Origin: an uncultured Anderseniella sp.
GTDB lineage: Bacteria > Pseudomonadota > Alphaproteobacteria > Rhizobiales > Aestuariivirgaceae
NCBI GenBank assembly: GCA_947488295.1
Contig: CANKYU010000003.1
Coordinates: 558,001-622,000 of the forward strand
Length of the DNA: 64,000 nt
Reading direction: 5' to 3'
The translations under genes were made by a program, and so were the position numbers. A model generated the notes under the pieces. That model was not told the origin of the DNA. It was given only the letters and a program-made list of their open reading frames with translations, and made no database searches. Positions 34,913 to 43,256 of the stretch are shown piece after piece. Position 1 is the stretch's first letter. Each line of letters opens with the position of its first letter.

Positions 34913-35773
34913 ATGATTCTGAAGAGCAACACTCTGACATTTATGGCAGGTTTGGCTGCCGGTATGATCTTTTCGACCAGCGCAGCTTCGGCTGATACGT
35001 TCGGGCCGATGGATACCAGTGGTTTTGTGGAAATTTTCGGCTCGTACTCTGACGCAGTAGAAGACAATTCATCGGGCGCCGACGATAACTATACTGGCGG
35101 CGGCGGCGGCGGCAGGGTCAACTTCTGGCTGAATGACAGCCACACCGTACAGATCGACGGCAATCTGAACTTTTTCAGAAACGATCCGGACAATGACACC
35201 GAACACGCCGTAGAGATGGTTGTTCATTCGGGTTGGCGCGACCCGGAGCGCGGCTACATTGGCGGTTTTGGCGGCCTGATAAGCTACGGATACACAGGTA
35301 GCGATAGCAGAGACTCAAATCAATGGATAGCGGGCGGCGAGGGTGCCGTCTATCTGGACATGATAACGGTATTCGCACAGGCCGGCTTCATGGATACGTT
35401 CAATAGTGATGAAGCAGAGTCGTTTGAAGACACGTATTTTGTTCAGGGCGGTGTGCGCTATTTCGCAAGTTCGAATTTGAAACTCGAAGCATCCGGTGGC
35501 TTCCTCAGTGGTGACCAATACGGCGACACACCGGTTGATATGCCGTTCTGGCGTGCCGAGGCAGAGTACAAACCTGAAGATTTCCGGGTAAGCTGGTTTG
35601 CTGCCTATGAAGGATACAGCGAAGATGAAGATGGTCATGAGCACACCAATCACACCGTCATGGGTGGGGTCAGAATCCATTTTGGTCAAGACACTCTGTT
35701 GTCGTTTGATCGTTCGGGCGCTTCGCAAGTCTTCCTGAACTCGCGTATGCTGCTAATGGCGGATGACCAGTAA
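34913..35773 (+). CDS. Secreted outer-membrane beta-barrel protein, paralogue of the 12548 gene
   Basis: A 286-residue protein with a signal peptide (to about residue 27, SAASA). The rest has alternating beta-strands with Gly-rich and acidic turns (DDNYTGGGGGGRVNF; EGYSEDEDGHEHTNH). Shared with the 12548 protein are the HSGWRDPE..GYIGGFGG strand, the YLDMITVFAQAGFMD strand and the VQGGVRYFASSNLKLE strand, which indicate common ancestry. It is probably a small outer-membrane porin. ATG 34913 begins the signal peptide. A GNRA-loop terminator follows. Confidence 0.65.
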   Translation: MILKSNTLTFMAGLAAGMIFSTSAASADTFGPMDTSGFVEIFGSYSDAVEDNSSGADDNYTGGGGGGRVNFWLNDSHTVQIDGNLNFFRNDPDNDTEHAVEMVVHSGWRDPERGYIGGFGGLISYGYTGSDSRDSNQWIAGGEGAVYLDMITVFAQAGFMDTFNSDEAESFEDTYFVQGGVRYFASSNLKLEASGGFLSGDQYGDTPVDMPFWRAEAEYKPEDFRVSWFAAYEGYSEDEDGHEHTNHTVMGGVRIHFGQDTLLSFDRSGASQVFLNSRMLLMADDQ

Positions 35774-35825
35774 GCCAGTTCCAAATTCAAGTCAGATCAC
35801 CTGGCCTGATTTGACGAAATCGGTG

Positions 35826-35861
35826 CGGCTCCATGGCAACATGGGGCCGTTCTGCTTTCTT
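35826..35861 (+). terminator. Terminator after the second barrel gene
   Basis: A 10-bp stem with one G-U pair (35826-35835 with 35840-35849) closes on a GCAA tetraloop. TTCTGCTTTCTT follows. An adjacent weaker hairpin at 35791-35815 (GTCAGATCA/TGATTTGAC) lacks a T run. Confidence 0.55.
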
Positions 35862-35988
35862 GCCGCAGGTAGCTGCCGGTCAATAAGAATGACGCGGTGA
35901 TGTTTCACCGCGCCATTCCCCCGTTCCGGTCCTCAAACAGGTTACCTGTTGAGACCGTGCATCAAATGAGTCAACGATATACGCCGGC

Positions 35989-36348
35989 TTACCGGCCGCC
36001 GCTGACCGGACCTCTGCCGAACCCGCGGCCATGCCCGAAGCTTCTGCGGAAGCCGTGCCCGCGATAGTAATAGGGCGACGCATAATAGCCGTGACGGCCA
36101 AAGCCGAAGCCGCGGCTGCGGAAGCCCCGCGAGCGGAACCTGCGGTTGCGGAACCGGCGCGAGCGGAAGCCGCGTTTACGAAAGTGCGCCTTGGTTACCT
36201 TGCCGTTTGCCGTTTCAAGGCCTGCAGGGGCAAAGGCGGCACCTGGCACAGGTGCTGCAGATGCAGGCGTTGACACAAAGGTGGCGACAGCGAGGGCGCC
36301 CGCCATTGCAAGTCCGGTTAGGGAAGTCGAGCTTGAGAATTTAAACAT
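35989..36348 (-). CDS. Small secreted Arg/Gly/Phe-rich repeat protein
   Basis: A 119-residue protein with a signal peptide (MFKFSSSTSLTGLAMAGALA, cleavage after ASA). A short Ala/Pro linker follows, then tandem R-x-R-G-F-R-S-R-type repeats (residues 60-85) and a Tyr/Gly/His-rich end. It is strongly cationic and probably envelope-associated. It is the third protein of this composition in the window, after 5311 and 25639. No family is recognised. ATG 36348 is preceded by AAAGGAG; the longer frame to 36420 would bury the signal peptide. Confidence 0.6.
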   Translation of the reverse strand: MFKFSSSTSLTGLAMAGALAVATFVSTPASAAPVPGAAFAPAGLETANGKVTKAHFRKRGFRSRRFRNRRFRSRGFRSRGFGFGRHGYYASPYYYRGHGFRRSFGHGRGFGRGPVSGGR

Positions 36349-36640
36349 GAGCGTTTGCTCCTTTTTTGGTTTTGGACAAACCGGAGAGAGGGCCGCTGTG
36401 TTCCTGTCAGGTATGATCAACGCCTGGCCGGAAAACAGGGAAGGTCTCGCCAGCTCTATTGACCAGACGCTACGCCTTCAGAGCTCAGGTTGGGAAATCA
36501 AGCCGCATCACTTGGCCGGGAGGCAGGGTGATCTCCAGCGCACGGGCCTGTGTCCCGCGTGTTGATCATTGAAGGATGCTGCAGGCCGTGACACGATAAT
36601 GGTCCGAGTACCAATTCTCTTGCAGGGATACAGCGATTTC

Positions 36641-37282
36641 ATGAAAACCATCGACTACTACTATTCCACCCGGTCAAACTTCACCTTGCTTGGCGCGGGC
36701 AGGCTGAATGCGCTGGCGGCAAAGTACAAGCGCCGTATACTGCATCGCCCGATCCTGCTGTCGGAGACAATGAAGCCGCTGAAATCGACACCCTTCCACA
36801 AGCGGCCCGCCATCCTGCGTAATTACGCCATGCACGATGCGCTGCGTACCGCTGCCCATCTGGACATTCCGCTATTACGTGAACCGGTGCATCACATGGG
36901 GCCGGTTGAACTGCCGTCTGGCATTGTCATTGCCGGGCAGAACGCCGTGTTGCGCGGCGAGGCGGGGGATGTGGACCGCTTGAGCGTTGAGGTTCTTGAA
37001 GCCTTGTGGCTGCATGACCGTGATATCGCCGATGAGGCAGTTGTTGCCGAACTGGTCACGGCTGCCGGTTTCACCGATGCAAAAGCTCTGATAGCCGAGG
37101 CCATGTCCGACGCCACCCAGGCCGAGCTTGCGCGCAACTGCACCGAAGCCATCATCCGCGGCGTCATTGGAGCCCCGACCTATTTCGTCGACGAGGAAAT
37201 GTTCTACGGCCAGGACCGTTTGGACTACATGGAACGGGCGCTGGAGCAGCACGAGGGTAATCACCGAAAGCCTCGAATTTAA
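36641..37282 (+). CDS. 2-Hydroxychromene-2-carboxylate isomerase / DsbA-like thioredoxin-fold protein
   Basis: A 213-residue protein with the DSBA-like oxidoreductase fold of the HCCA isomerase (kappa-GST) group: the N-terminal YYYSTRSNFTLLGAGRLNAL replaces the thioredoxin CxxC, and the C-terminal GVIGAPTYFVDEEMFYGQDRLDYM is typical. It probably uses glutathione on an unknown substrate. The start is taken as ATG 36641; AGGGA lies about 15 bases upstream, so it is not well fixed. It follows 292 bases of mixed promoter sequence shared with the divergent small secreted gene. Confidence 0.75.
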   Translation: MKTIDYYYSTRSNFTLLGAGRLNALAAKYKRRILHRPILLSETMKPLKSTPFHKRPAILRNYAMHDALRTAAHLDIPLLREPVHHMGPVELPSGIVIAGQNAVLRGEAGDVDRLSVEVLEALWLHDRDIADEAVVAELVTAAGFTDAKALIAEAMSDATQAELARNCTEAIIRGVIGAPTYFVDEEMFYGQDRLDYMERALEQHEGNHRKPRI

Positions 37283-37632
37283 CATGAGGAGTTCTATCTG
37301 GTGGGAAAAAGATAACTCTTCAAATACCCCTCTCATAAAAACAGTCTAATGCGCATATAAGGAGTCCCAAAAATGAGATCCTTGGATTCTGCCGATTGAC
37401 TATTTTCTGGCCAACGTAACTTCGATCTGGTCTGAAGCCGAACCGCCCTAAATTGGAGTATGAGATTCGAATGAAATCGCGTTTGGTCGCCTTTAAGGCA
37501 TTGTTGTTGACCCTGCTTCAACAGGATCAGCATTTGATTGATGTGCCAACCTACGAATCATCTTTAAACAGAATCGCGATTGGAAAACAGCATGGCAATT
37601 TTTGCAATTCTCAGAACACGGATAGGACCGTA
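37283..37632. other. 350-bp low-G+C intergenic region
   Basis: No convincing gene is present. At 37373-37399 an 8-codon ORF stands behind a perfect AAGGAG (37359-37364) and ends at TGA, so it may be a leader peptide or the remnant start of a lost gene. A longer frame from 37453 joins the following gene but its first 60 codons do not look like an exported protein. G+C is visibly lower than in the flanking genes. Confidence 0.4.
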
Positions 37633-38202
37633 GTGAAACGTTGTATTTTGTTCTTGGCTGTTGTTGCCCTGTCGTCATTTTTTGACAACACAGTTTCAGC
37701 TATTGCCCAATCAAAAGACGAAACAATTTCGTATATCAAAGACCGTTGTATCGGTGGAGATACAAATCAAAAAGACTCCGTCCTCTCCAAAGGCGTCAGT
37801 ATAAACTTCTCCAGTACGCATGCAGGCGTTCTGCTCGAATACGAAACCTACAGTAGAAGTCCGGTGCCCAGACGGCTTAAAAAGGGAGAGCCGATACCGG
37901 TAACCTACACAAAATTTTTGATTTTCGACAACGAGAGATCCATCCTGTTTGGTCCAGATACATCGTATCAGGCAAGCGTCCTTCATGGATCAGTATCTAT
38001 TCGCTGCGACAGTAAAGAAAGTCGCTGTGTTAACGGGCAGACAACGACCACATATGATCCATCCAATGGAATATCCCCCACTGTAAAAGCCGACCCGCGA
38101 CGTAATGCCGTTCTGTATTGTCGGCATCCGGAACGAGTAGTAAAAGCTATCAAGCACTTGATCGAAATATATAAATCGGAAGATAAGGACCCATTTAAAT
38201 GA
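37633..38202 (+). CDS. Secreted hypothetical protein, low G+C
   Basis: A 189-residue protein (if GTG 37633 is used) with a signal peptide (KRCILFLAVVALSSFFDNTV) and a mature part with four Cys (for example IKDRCIGGD, IRCDSKESRCVN, YCRHP). No family is recognised. An ATG at 37453 in the same frame would add 60 residues ahead of the signal peptide, which is why the later start is preferred. The base composition is well below that of the neighbours, and codons ending in A/T are common, so it may be a recent acquisition. It overlaps the next gene by 4 bases. Confidence 0.5.
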   Translation: MKRCILFLAVVALSSFFDNTVSAIAQSKDETISYIKDRCIGGDTNQKDSVLSKGVSINFSSTHAGVLLEYETYSRSPVPRRLKKGEPIPVTYTKFLIFDNERSILFGPDTSYQASVLHGSVSIRCDSKESRCVNGQTTTTYDPSNGISPTVKADPRRNAVLYCRHPERVVKAIKHLIEIYKSEDKDPFK

Positions 38203-38552
38203 TATCACTCAAGCCTGCTGGTTTACTGTTTACCCTTGCTCTGGTGACACAAACCGGCATTGCACTATCGGCTGAGCCAAGGATCAAGATTCATGATCAT
38301 CAATGGGGCGGCAGTTGTAGTAATCAAAAAAGCTTCGCAGTCAGAATGAAAAGTTGGGAATTCAGCAAGAAGATAGACGCCAAGGTTTGTTTAGAGCGAT
38401 TGAACGGCTCATGGTCTTGCTATGTGGCAACACGCATCGATCCAAGTGAGATTTTTCCATCAACTTTTGGTTGGCAGGTTTGTGAAGGGACCGGGAACAT
38501 AAAATGGTGGGCCCGCTACACTGGAAGCGGCGACAAGTTTGGAAAACCTTGA
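38199..38552 (+). CDS. Secreted hypothetical protein, low G+C
   Basis: A 117-residue exported protein with a clear signal peptide (ISLKPAGLLFTLALVTQTGI, cleavage near LSA) and a short mature domain with four Cys (GGSCSNQK, KVCLERL, WSCYVATR, WQVCEGTG). The Cys spacing suggests two disulfides. Its ATG overlaps the stop of the preceding gene (ATGA), so the two low-G+C secreted genes form a coupled pair and may act together. No family is recognised. Confidence 0.55.
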   Translation: MISLKPAGLLFTLALVTQTGIALSAEPRIKIHDHQWGGSCSNQKSFAVRMKSWEFSKKIDAKVCLERLNGSWSCYVATRIDPSEIFPSTFGWQVCEGTGNIKWWARYTGSGDKFGKP

Positions 38553-38663
38553 AAATGGATGGTTCAATGTAGGCGAGCAAGAGGTTTTGGGGGGCGGTGA
38601 TAATTCCCAAATTCGCATTCGTTCTGCCAACTGTTATCTCAAAAACCACACTTATCTATCCAG

Positions 38664-39512
38664 TTAGTTTTGCGCCTGCTTCGCCGTTTCCAGCAGGTCG
38701 TCAATTTCGGAAAAGCTGGCCGCGTACTGGGCATATTCAAAAGTGCCCTTGTCGCGCAGCTCGCGCGCCGCTTGCAGGAACCCGCCAATTGCTGCGCGGG
38801 CGAACGACGAGCCGGTTGAAACGCGGCGCACACCACACTCCAGAAGATCCGTCATGGTGAAATGTGCCGCCGCTGTTCCTATCACCACATTGACCGGTTT
38901 TGTCACTGCGCCACAGACGCGTTCTATGTCTTCAATCGTTGACAGGCCGGGCGCGTAAAGCACGTCCGCTCCGGCCGCCTCAAAGGCGATCAGGCGGGAG
39001 ATCGTGTCGTCAAGGTCGGGCCGTCCATGCAGGAAGTTTTCTGCACGCGCCGTCAGCATGAACGGGCGCTTCAGTGACCGGCGCGCTTCGACGGCAGCGG
39101 TAATGCGCTCCACCGCGTGGGTGAAGTCGAAGATCGGATCGTCCTGCTTGCCGGTGGTGTCTTCGATCGTGCAGCCGGCCAGCCCGGTGGCGGCTGCCTG
39201 GCGGATGGTCTCGGCCACCGTATCTGGTCTGGCGCCAAAGCCGTTCTCAAGATCTGCCGATACGGGCAGGGGAGTGGCTTTCACCATCATGGAACAGTGT
39301 TCCAGTGCCTCCTTGCGGCTGACCTCGCCGGGCCAGTCGCGCTTGCCGACGCTGAAGGCATATCCGGCACTGGTCGTGGCAATCGCTTCAAAGCCCATGG
39401 CCTGCATCATGCGCGCAGAGCCCTTGTCCCAGGCATTGGGCAAAATCAGAACCTTGTCTTCGCGATTGTGAAGCTGTTCGAAGTGCTCCGCCTTTTGCTT
39501 GGTCAGTGGCAT
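38664..39512 (-). CDS. Isocitrate lyase / PEP mutase family protein
   Basis: A 282-residue TIM-barrel enzyme of the ICL/PEPM superfamily: LILPNAWDKGSARMMQAMGF near the start, VSADLENGFGARPDTVAETI with metal-binding acidic residues, and GCTIEDTTGKQDDPIFDF. The family's catalytic KKCGH-type loop is absent, as in the broad oxaloacetate decarboxylase or 2,3-dimethylmalate lyase-like group. The substrate is unknown. It lies upstream of the corrinoid-activation operon's end but is separately transcribed. Confidence 0.8.
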   Translation of the reverse strand: MPLTKQKAEHFEQLHNREDKVLILPNAWDKGSARMMQAMGFEAIATTSAGYAFSVGKRDWPGEVSRKEALEHCSMMVKATPLPVSADLENGFGARPDTVAETIRQAAATGLAGCTIEDTTGKQDDPIFDFTHAVERITAAVEARRSLKRPFMLTARAENFLHGRPDLDDTISRLIAFEAAGADVLYAPGLSTIEDIERVCGAVTKPVNVVIGTAAAHFTMTDLLECGVRRVSTGSSFARAAIGGFLQAARELRDKGTFEYAQYAASFSEIDDLLETAKQAQN

Positions 39513-39618
39513 GCCGTGACCTCCCGTGCCGTGTTCGTAAGCCGTCCCTGTACTGACTCTGACAGGAATTGTGGCATGCGCAAGAGGCTAAGTGTCAGCA
39601 GACATTGCTGCCGGAAGG

Positions 39619-41664
39619 TTACCCGCGGCGTCTCCGGCGCCGTTCACGGCCTTCACCGCCATCTGCTCCGACCGGTGTGATTTCCTTGATCTGCGGCAGG
39701 TTAACGACAGATGCCAGATTGGGAAACGGCGCCGTTTTGTGCGGCATCGCCATGGCTTCGATGAAGTGTTGCTGGAACATCGGTTCAACGGCTGTTTCGA
39801 TCTTCTCGATGCGCCTGACCACTTCCTCGATCTCGTCACGGCCTTCTGTGTTCAGCAGGGCAATGCGCGCGCCCGTGCCGGCAGCGTTGCCGGCAGAATG
39901 CACATGGGCAAGGTCACAGTCGGGGATCAGCCCCAGTATCATGGCGTACTTGACATCGATGTGGCTGCCGAAGGCACCGGCAAGGCGGATGGTGTCGACC
40001 TTTTCCAGTTCCAGCTTGTCCATCAGCAACTGGACACCGGCATAAAGCGCCGCCTTGGCAAGCTGAATGGCGCGTACATCGTTCTGGGTAATGGAAATAA
40101 GCGGTTCGCCTTCTCGGATGACGTAGGAGAACGTGCGTCCGGTCTGTATGACGCGGGGCGATTTTGCAGCCATGGCGCCGTCAAACAGACCGTCCTGATT
40201 TATCACGCCGGACAGGTAAAGCTCGGCCACAGCTTCGATGATGGCGGATCCGCATACACCGGTAACGCCGGTGGAAGCGATTTCGTCCTCGAAGCCCGGT
40301 TCATCCGACCACAGTTCGCAACCGATGACCTTGAAGCGTGGTTCCAGCGTTTCAGGATCGATGCGCAACCGCTCGATAGCGCCGGGTGCCGCGCGCTGGC
40401 CGCATGAAATCTGCGCGCCTTCAAAAGCCGGGCCGGTGGGGGACGAGCAGGCCAGCACCCGGTCCTTGTTGCCCAGCACGATTTCCGCGTTGGTGCCCAC
40501 ATCGACGACCAGCATCATCCGTTCCGACAGATGCGGACTTTCCGACAGCACCACACCGGCGGTATCAGCACCGACGTGGCCGGCGATGCAGGGCAGCACG
40601 TAGACATACGCGCCGTTATTGAGTTCAAGATCGAATTCCCGCGCCGGGCGGGTGACCGGCAGGCCGGTGGCCAGTGCAAACGGCGCACCGCCCAGTTCGG
40701 TTGGATCAATACCCAGCATGAGATGATGCATGACCGGATTGCCGACCAGTACAACCTCGAGAATGTCAGCCAGATCGACGTCGGCTTCACCGGCGACCTG
40801 GCGTGCCAGTTCATTCAGGGCCTCGCGCACTACCGCTGTCATTTCCTTGTCGCCGCCGGGGTTCATCATCACGTATGAAACACGGCTCATCAGATCTTCG
40901 CCGAAGCGGATTTGCGGGTTCATCAGGCCGGCTGACGACTTGATCTCGCCAGTGGAAAGGTCGCACAGATGGGCTGCGATCGTGGTGGACCCGACATCAA
41001 CCGCCATGCCGTAGGCACGGTCGTGAAACCCCGGCCAGATGGCCGTAATCCGGGCGGTCTTGCTGGCCATGCGGCTGTGAACTGCAAGTGTAATGCGCCA
41101 TTCACCCTTGCGCAGCGCTGATTGCAGCGCCTGCATGATGGCCAGGTCGCATGTCACCTGATCGATGCCCCACTGCGCGCTCAATGCATTGTAGACCCGC
41201 TCCAGATCTGAAGAAGGGTGATGCATGTCCGGCTCATCGACGACGATGTAGTAAAGCTTGGTAACCGGATCGAGCTTGATGTCGCGCACTTCGGCGCGCT
41301 TGCGCACAACCTGCTTGTGCACCTGGCTTTCGGGTGGCACGTCCACCACGCAGTCACCCTGCATCAGCGTCTGGCACGACAATCTGCGGTCGGCCTTCAG
41401 TCCACGCTTTTCGTTATAGCGGATTTCCACGCTGGTCACCGGGCCGAGGTTCTCCGGTTTCGAGGTAATGCCGTGCTTGGCGAAGTCGCCGATTGAGGGA
41501 GTGACCTGGCAGCGCCCGCAAATGGCGCGACCGCCGCATACGCTGTCGATATCCACCCCAAGCGCCCGGGCAGCCTGCAGAACCGGCGTGCCTATCGGAA
41601 AGCGCCCGCGCTTGCCAGAGGGCGTGAAAACGATAAGTGCGTCGCTGCGTCCGCCGTCTGCCAT
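39619..41664 (-). CDS. Corrinoid-activating ASKHA ferredoxin (RACo / DUF4445 type)
   Basis: A 681-residue protein. Residues 10-105 are a plant-type [2Fe-2S] ferredoxin (VCGGRAICGRCQV...LSCQ). A linker follows, then an ASKHA ATPase (MAVDVGSTTIAAHLCDLSTG at about residue 230; VVDVGTNAEIVLGNKD near 420; and the LAGAFGSHIDVKYAMILGLI end motif). Such reductive activators use ATP to reduce Co(II) corrinoid back to Co(I) after accidental oxidation, so that the methyltransferases can resume. The last 13 residues form a basic tail (GGEGRERRRRRRG) like those on the BHMT-like and methyl-THF enzymes. ATG 41664 follows GGGGAG. It is the last gene of a minus-strand operon with methyl-THF methyltransferase, PF13769 and MetF. 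Confidence 0.92.
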   Translation of the reverse strand: MADGGRSDALIVFTPSGKRGRFPIGTPVLQAARALGVDIDSVCGGRAICGRCQVTPSIGDFAKHGITSKPENLGPVTSVEIRYNEKRGLKADRRLSCQTLMQGDCVVDVPPESQVHKQVVRKRAEVRDIKLDPVTKLYYIVVDEPDMHHPSSDLERVYNALSAQWGIDQVTCDLAIMQALQSALRKGEWRITLAVHSRMASKTARITAIWPGFHDRAYGMAVDVGSTTIAAHLCDLSTGEIKSSAGLMNPQIRFGEDLMSRVSYVMMNPGGDKEMTAVVREALNELARQVAGEADVDLADILEVVLVGNPVMHHLMLGIDPTELGGAPFALATGLPVTRPAREFDLELNNGAYVYVLPCIAGHVGADTAGVVLSESPHLSERMMLVVDVGTNAEIVLGNKDRVLACSSPTGPAFEGAQISCGQRAAPGAIERLRIDPETLEPRFKVIGCELWSDEPGFEDEIASTGVTGVCGSAIIEAVAELYLSGVINQDGLFDGAMAAKSPRVIQTGRTFSYVIREGEPLISITQNDVRAIQLAKAALYAGVQLLMDKLELEKVDTIRLAGAFGSHIDVKYAMILGLIPDCDLAHVHSAGNAAGTGARIALLNTEGRDEIEEVVRRIEKIETAVEPMFQQHFIEAMAMPHKTAPFPNLASVVNLPQIKEITPVGADGGEGRERRRRRRG

Positions 41665-41715
41665 TGTTCTCCCCGTTCCGGTATCCGGGATCATCAAGAT
41701 CCCGGCGCCCTGATC

Positions 41716-42777
41716 CTATCCTCTGCGCCGGCGGCGCCCTTCGCGATCACCACGTGCACCCTGCGGTGCGTTGGCGCTTGCCGGCGGCTTGTTGAACCTG
41801 ATCCAGTTGCCGCCCGACGCATCATTGTCCATCAGGAAGTCGGCAGCCTTGATGGCTTCGATCTCCTTCGACGGTGTCGCCTTGGTCGACCCCAGTCCGA
41901 TCAGCGGAACCAGTGCGTCAATGTCGATACCTTCCGGTATCACGATTCCCATGGCGGTGAGTTCACCAATGCGTTCCTCGATCTTCTTCGGCGTCGCAGC
42001 CGCCTGCACCGGGTTCATGATTGCTGATGTCATGCCGGCCGCTGCGGCCATCGGCAGGAAGGCATTATTGATGCCGTGCCGGTTGGGCAGCCCGAATGAG
42101 ATGTTGGACGCGCCGCAGGTTGTGTTGACGCCGAGTTCTTCACGCAGGCGCCGCACCAGGGCAAACACCTGCAGCCCTGCCGTGCCCATGGCGCCGACCG
42201 GCATCACGAGCGGATCGACCACGATATCATGGGCCGGAATGCCGAAATCCGCTGCGCGTTCGACAATCTTCTTTGCCACCGCAAAACGAACGTCCGGGTC
42301 TTCCGAAATACCGGTATCATCATTTGAAATCGCCACTACGGGCACATCGTATTTTTTGACCAGCGGCAGGATGGACTCAAGCCGGTCTTCTTCGCCGGTC
42401 ACCGAATTCAGCAGCGGTCGGCCCTGGCAGGTCTCAAGACCGGCGGTCAGGGCGGCCGGAACACTGGAATCAATACACAAGGGTACGTCGACAAGCCCCT
42501 GGACGAGCTCGATCATTTGCCGCATCAGCGGCGGTTCGGTTTCGTTCGGATTGGGATTTGAGTTGTACACAACACCGGCATTGACATCGAGAACCGTGGC
42601 GCCACAGGCAACCTGGGCCAGGGCGTCTTTTTCAACGGTCGAAAAGTCACCCGCCTGCAGCTCCGCCGCCAGCTTTTTCCGCCCTGTCGGGTTGATGCGT
42701 TCTCCGATCACGCAAAATGGCTGGTCAAAACCGATTATGACTTCCTTGGTGGCAGAGGCGATGAGGGTGCGGGTCAT
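41716..42777 (-). CDS. Methyltetrahydrofolate:corrinoid methyltransferase (pterin-binding)
   Basis: A 353-residue pterin-binding TIM barrel of the DHPS/MeTr superfamily, 51 bases upstream of the RACo gene. It has CVIGERINPTGRKKLAAEL at the start, GATVLDVNAGVVY, CIDSSVPAALTAGL, PLLNSVTGEEDR and NTTCGASNISFGLPNRH. In the system of glycine-betaine users (MtgA type) this enzyme moves the methyl group from the corrinoid protein to THF. The C-terminal tail (GARGDREGRRRRRG) is extra to the fold and matches the tails of RACo and the BHMT-like enzyme. Confidence 0.9.
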   Translation of the reverse strand: MTRTLIASATKEVIIGFDQPFCVIGERINPTGRKKLAAELQAGDFSTVEKDALAQVACGATVLDVNAGVVYNSNPNPNETEPPLMRQMIELVQGLVDVPLCIDSSVPAALTAGLETCQGRPLLNSVTGEEDRLESILPLVKKYDVPVVAISNDDTGISEDPDVRFAVAKKIVERAADFGIPAHDIVVDPLVMPVGAMGTAGLQVFALVRRLREELGVNTTCGASNISFGLPNRHGINNAFLPMAAAAGMTSAIMNPVQAAATPKKIEERIGELTAMGIVIPEGIDIDALVPLIGLGSTKATPSKEIEAIKAADFLMDNDASGGNWIRFNKPPASANAPQGARGDREGRRRRRG

Positions 42778-42844
42778 TTGCGAGGCGTCCTTTTAGAGCG
42801 CGGAACAAGAAGGAATACTGGTAGGCTGGTCGGTCAAATCCGTG

Positions 42845-43141
42845 TCAGGCGGTGCCGCCGGATGCGATTAGGGCCTTGATGCGGTCTTGATCATAGTCGG
42901 CTTCAAGCTGTTCGGCGGTCCGGGTAACCGCAGCCACAAGGTCGTCGTCGCATTCAATCGGATCCCCGCGGCGCCATTCTTCGAGATAGTCGTCTGAGTC
43001 TGCAGCCTTGGAGCGCATGGCGGCCATGTCGATAGCTTCCTGAAACCGGTCAGACAGCATTTTCTTCTCCGCCTTGCGGCCGATTTTAGCTGTTACCTGT
43101 GAAGGAATGTCTCGCCAGTAGGTAATTATGATTTGGGCCAT
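42845..43141 (-). CDS. 'Virulence factor' domain protein (PF13769 type)
   Basis: A 98-residue acidic protein that fits the small PF13769 family: QIIITYWRDIPSQVTAKIGR near the start, then SDRFQEAIDMAAMRSKAADS, and an EEWRRGDP section. The name reflects an early annotation only; it is a conserved companion of methyl-THF/corrinoid genes in alphaproteobacteria, and its function is not known. Here it lies between metF and the methyl-THF:corrinoid methyltransferase on the same strand, which argues for a role in the pathway, such as assembly or regulation. Confidence 0.75.
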   Translation of the reverse strand: MAQIIITYWRDIPSQVTAKIGRKAEKKMLSDRFQEAIDMAAMRSKAADSDDYLEEWRRGDPIECDDDLVAAVTRTAEQLEADYDQDRIKALIASGGTA

Positions 43142-43256
43142 AAGGGGTATCCGCTTTTCAGGTCGGGGCTTGAATATGTTTCAGGTATAGGCGCGGGCGC
43201 GGCTTAACACTGCAGGTTTTGCGACCAGCACGCGAGCAAAACCGACCGCAGCAAGT

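Noticed and set aside
37373..37399. 8-codon ORF with perfect AAGGAG
   Set aside because: Too short to call as a gene; no attenuator structure or related downstream biosynthetic gene was seen.
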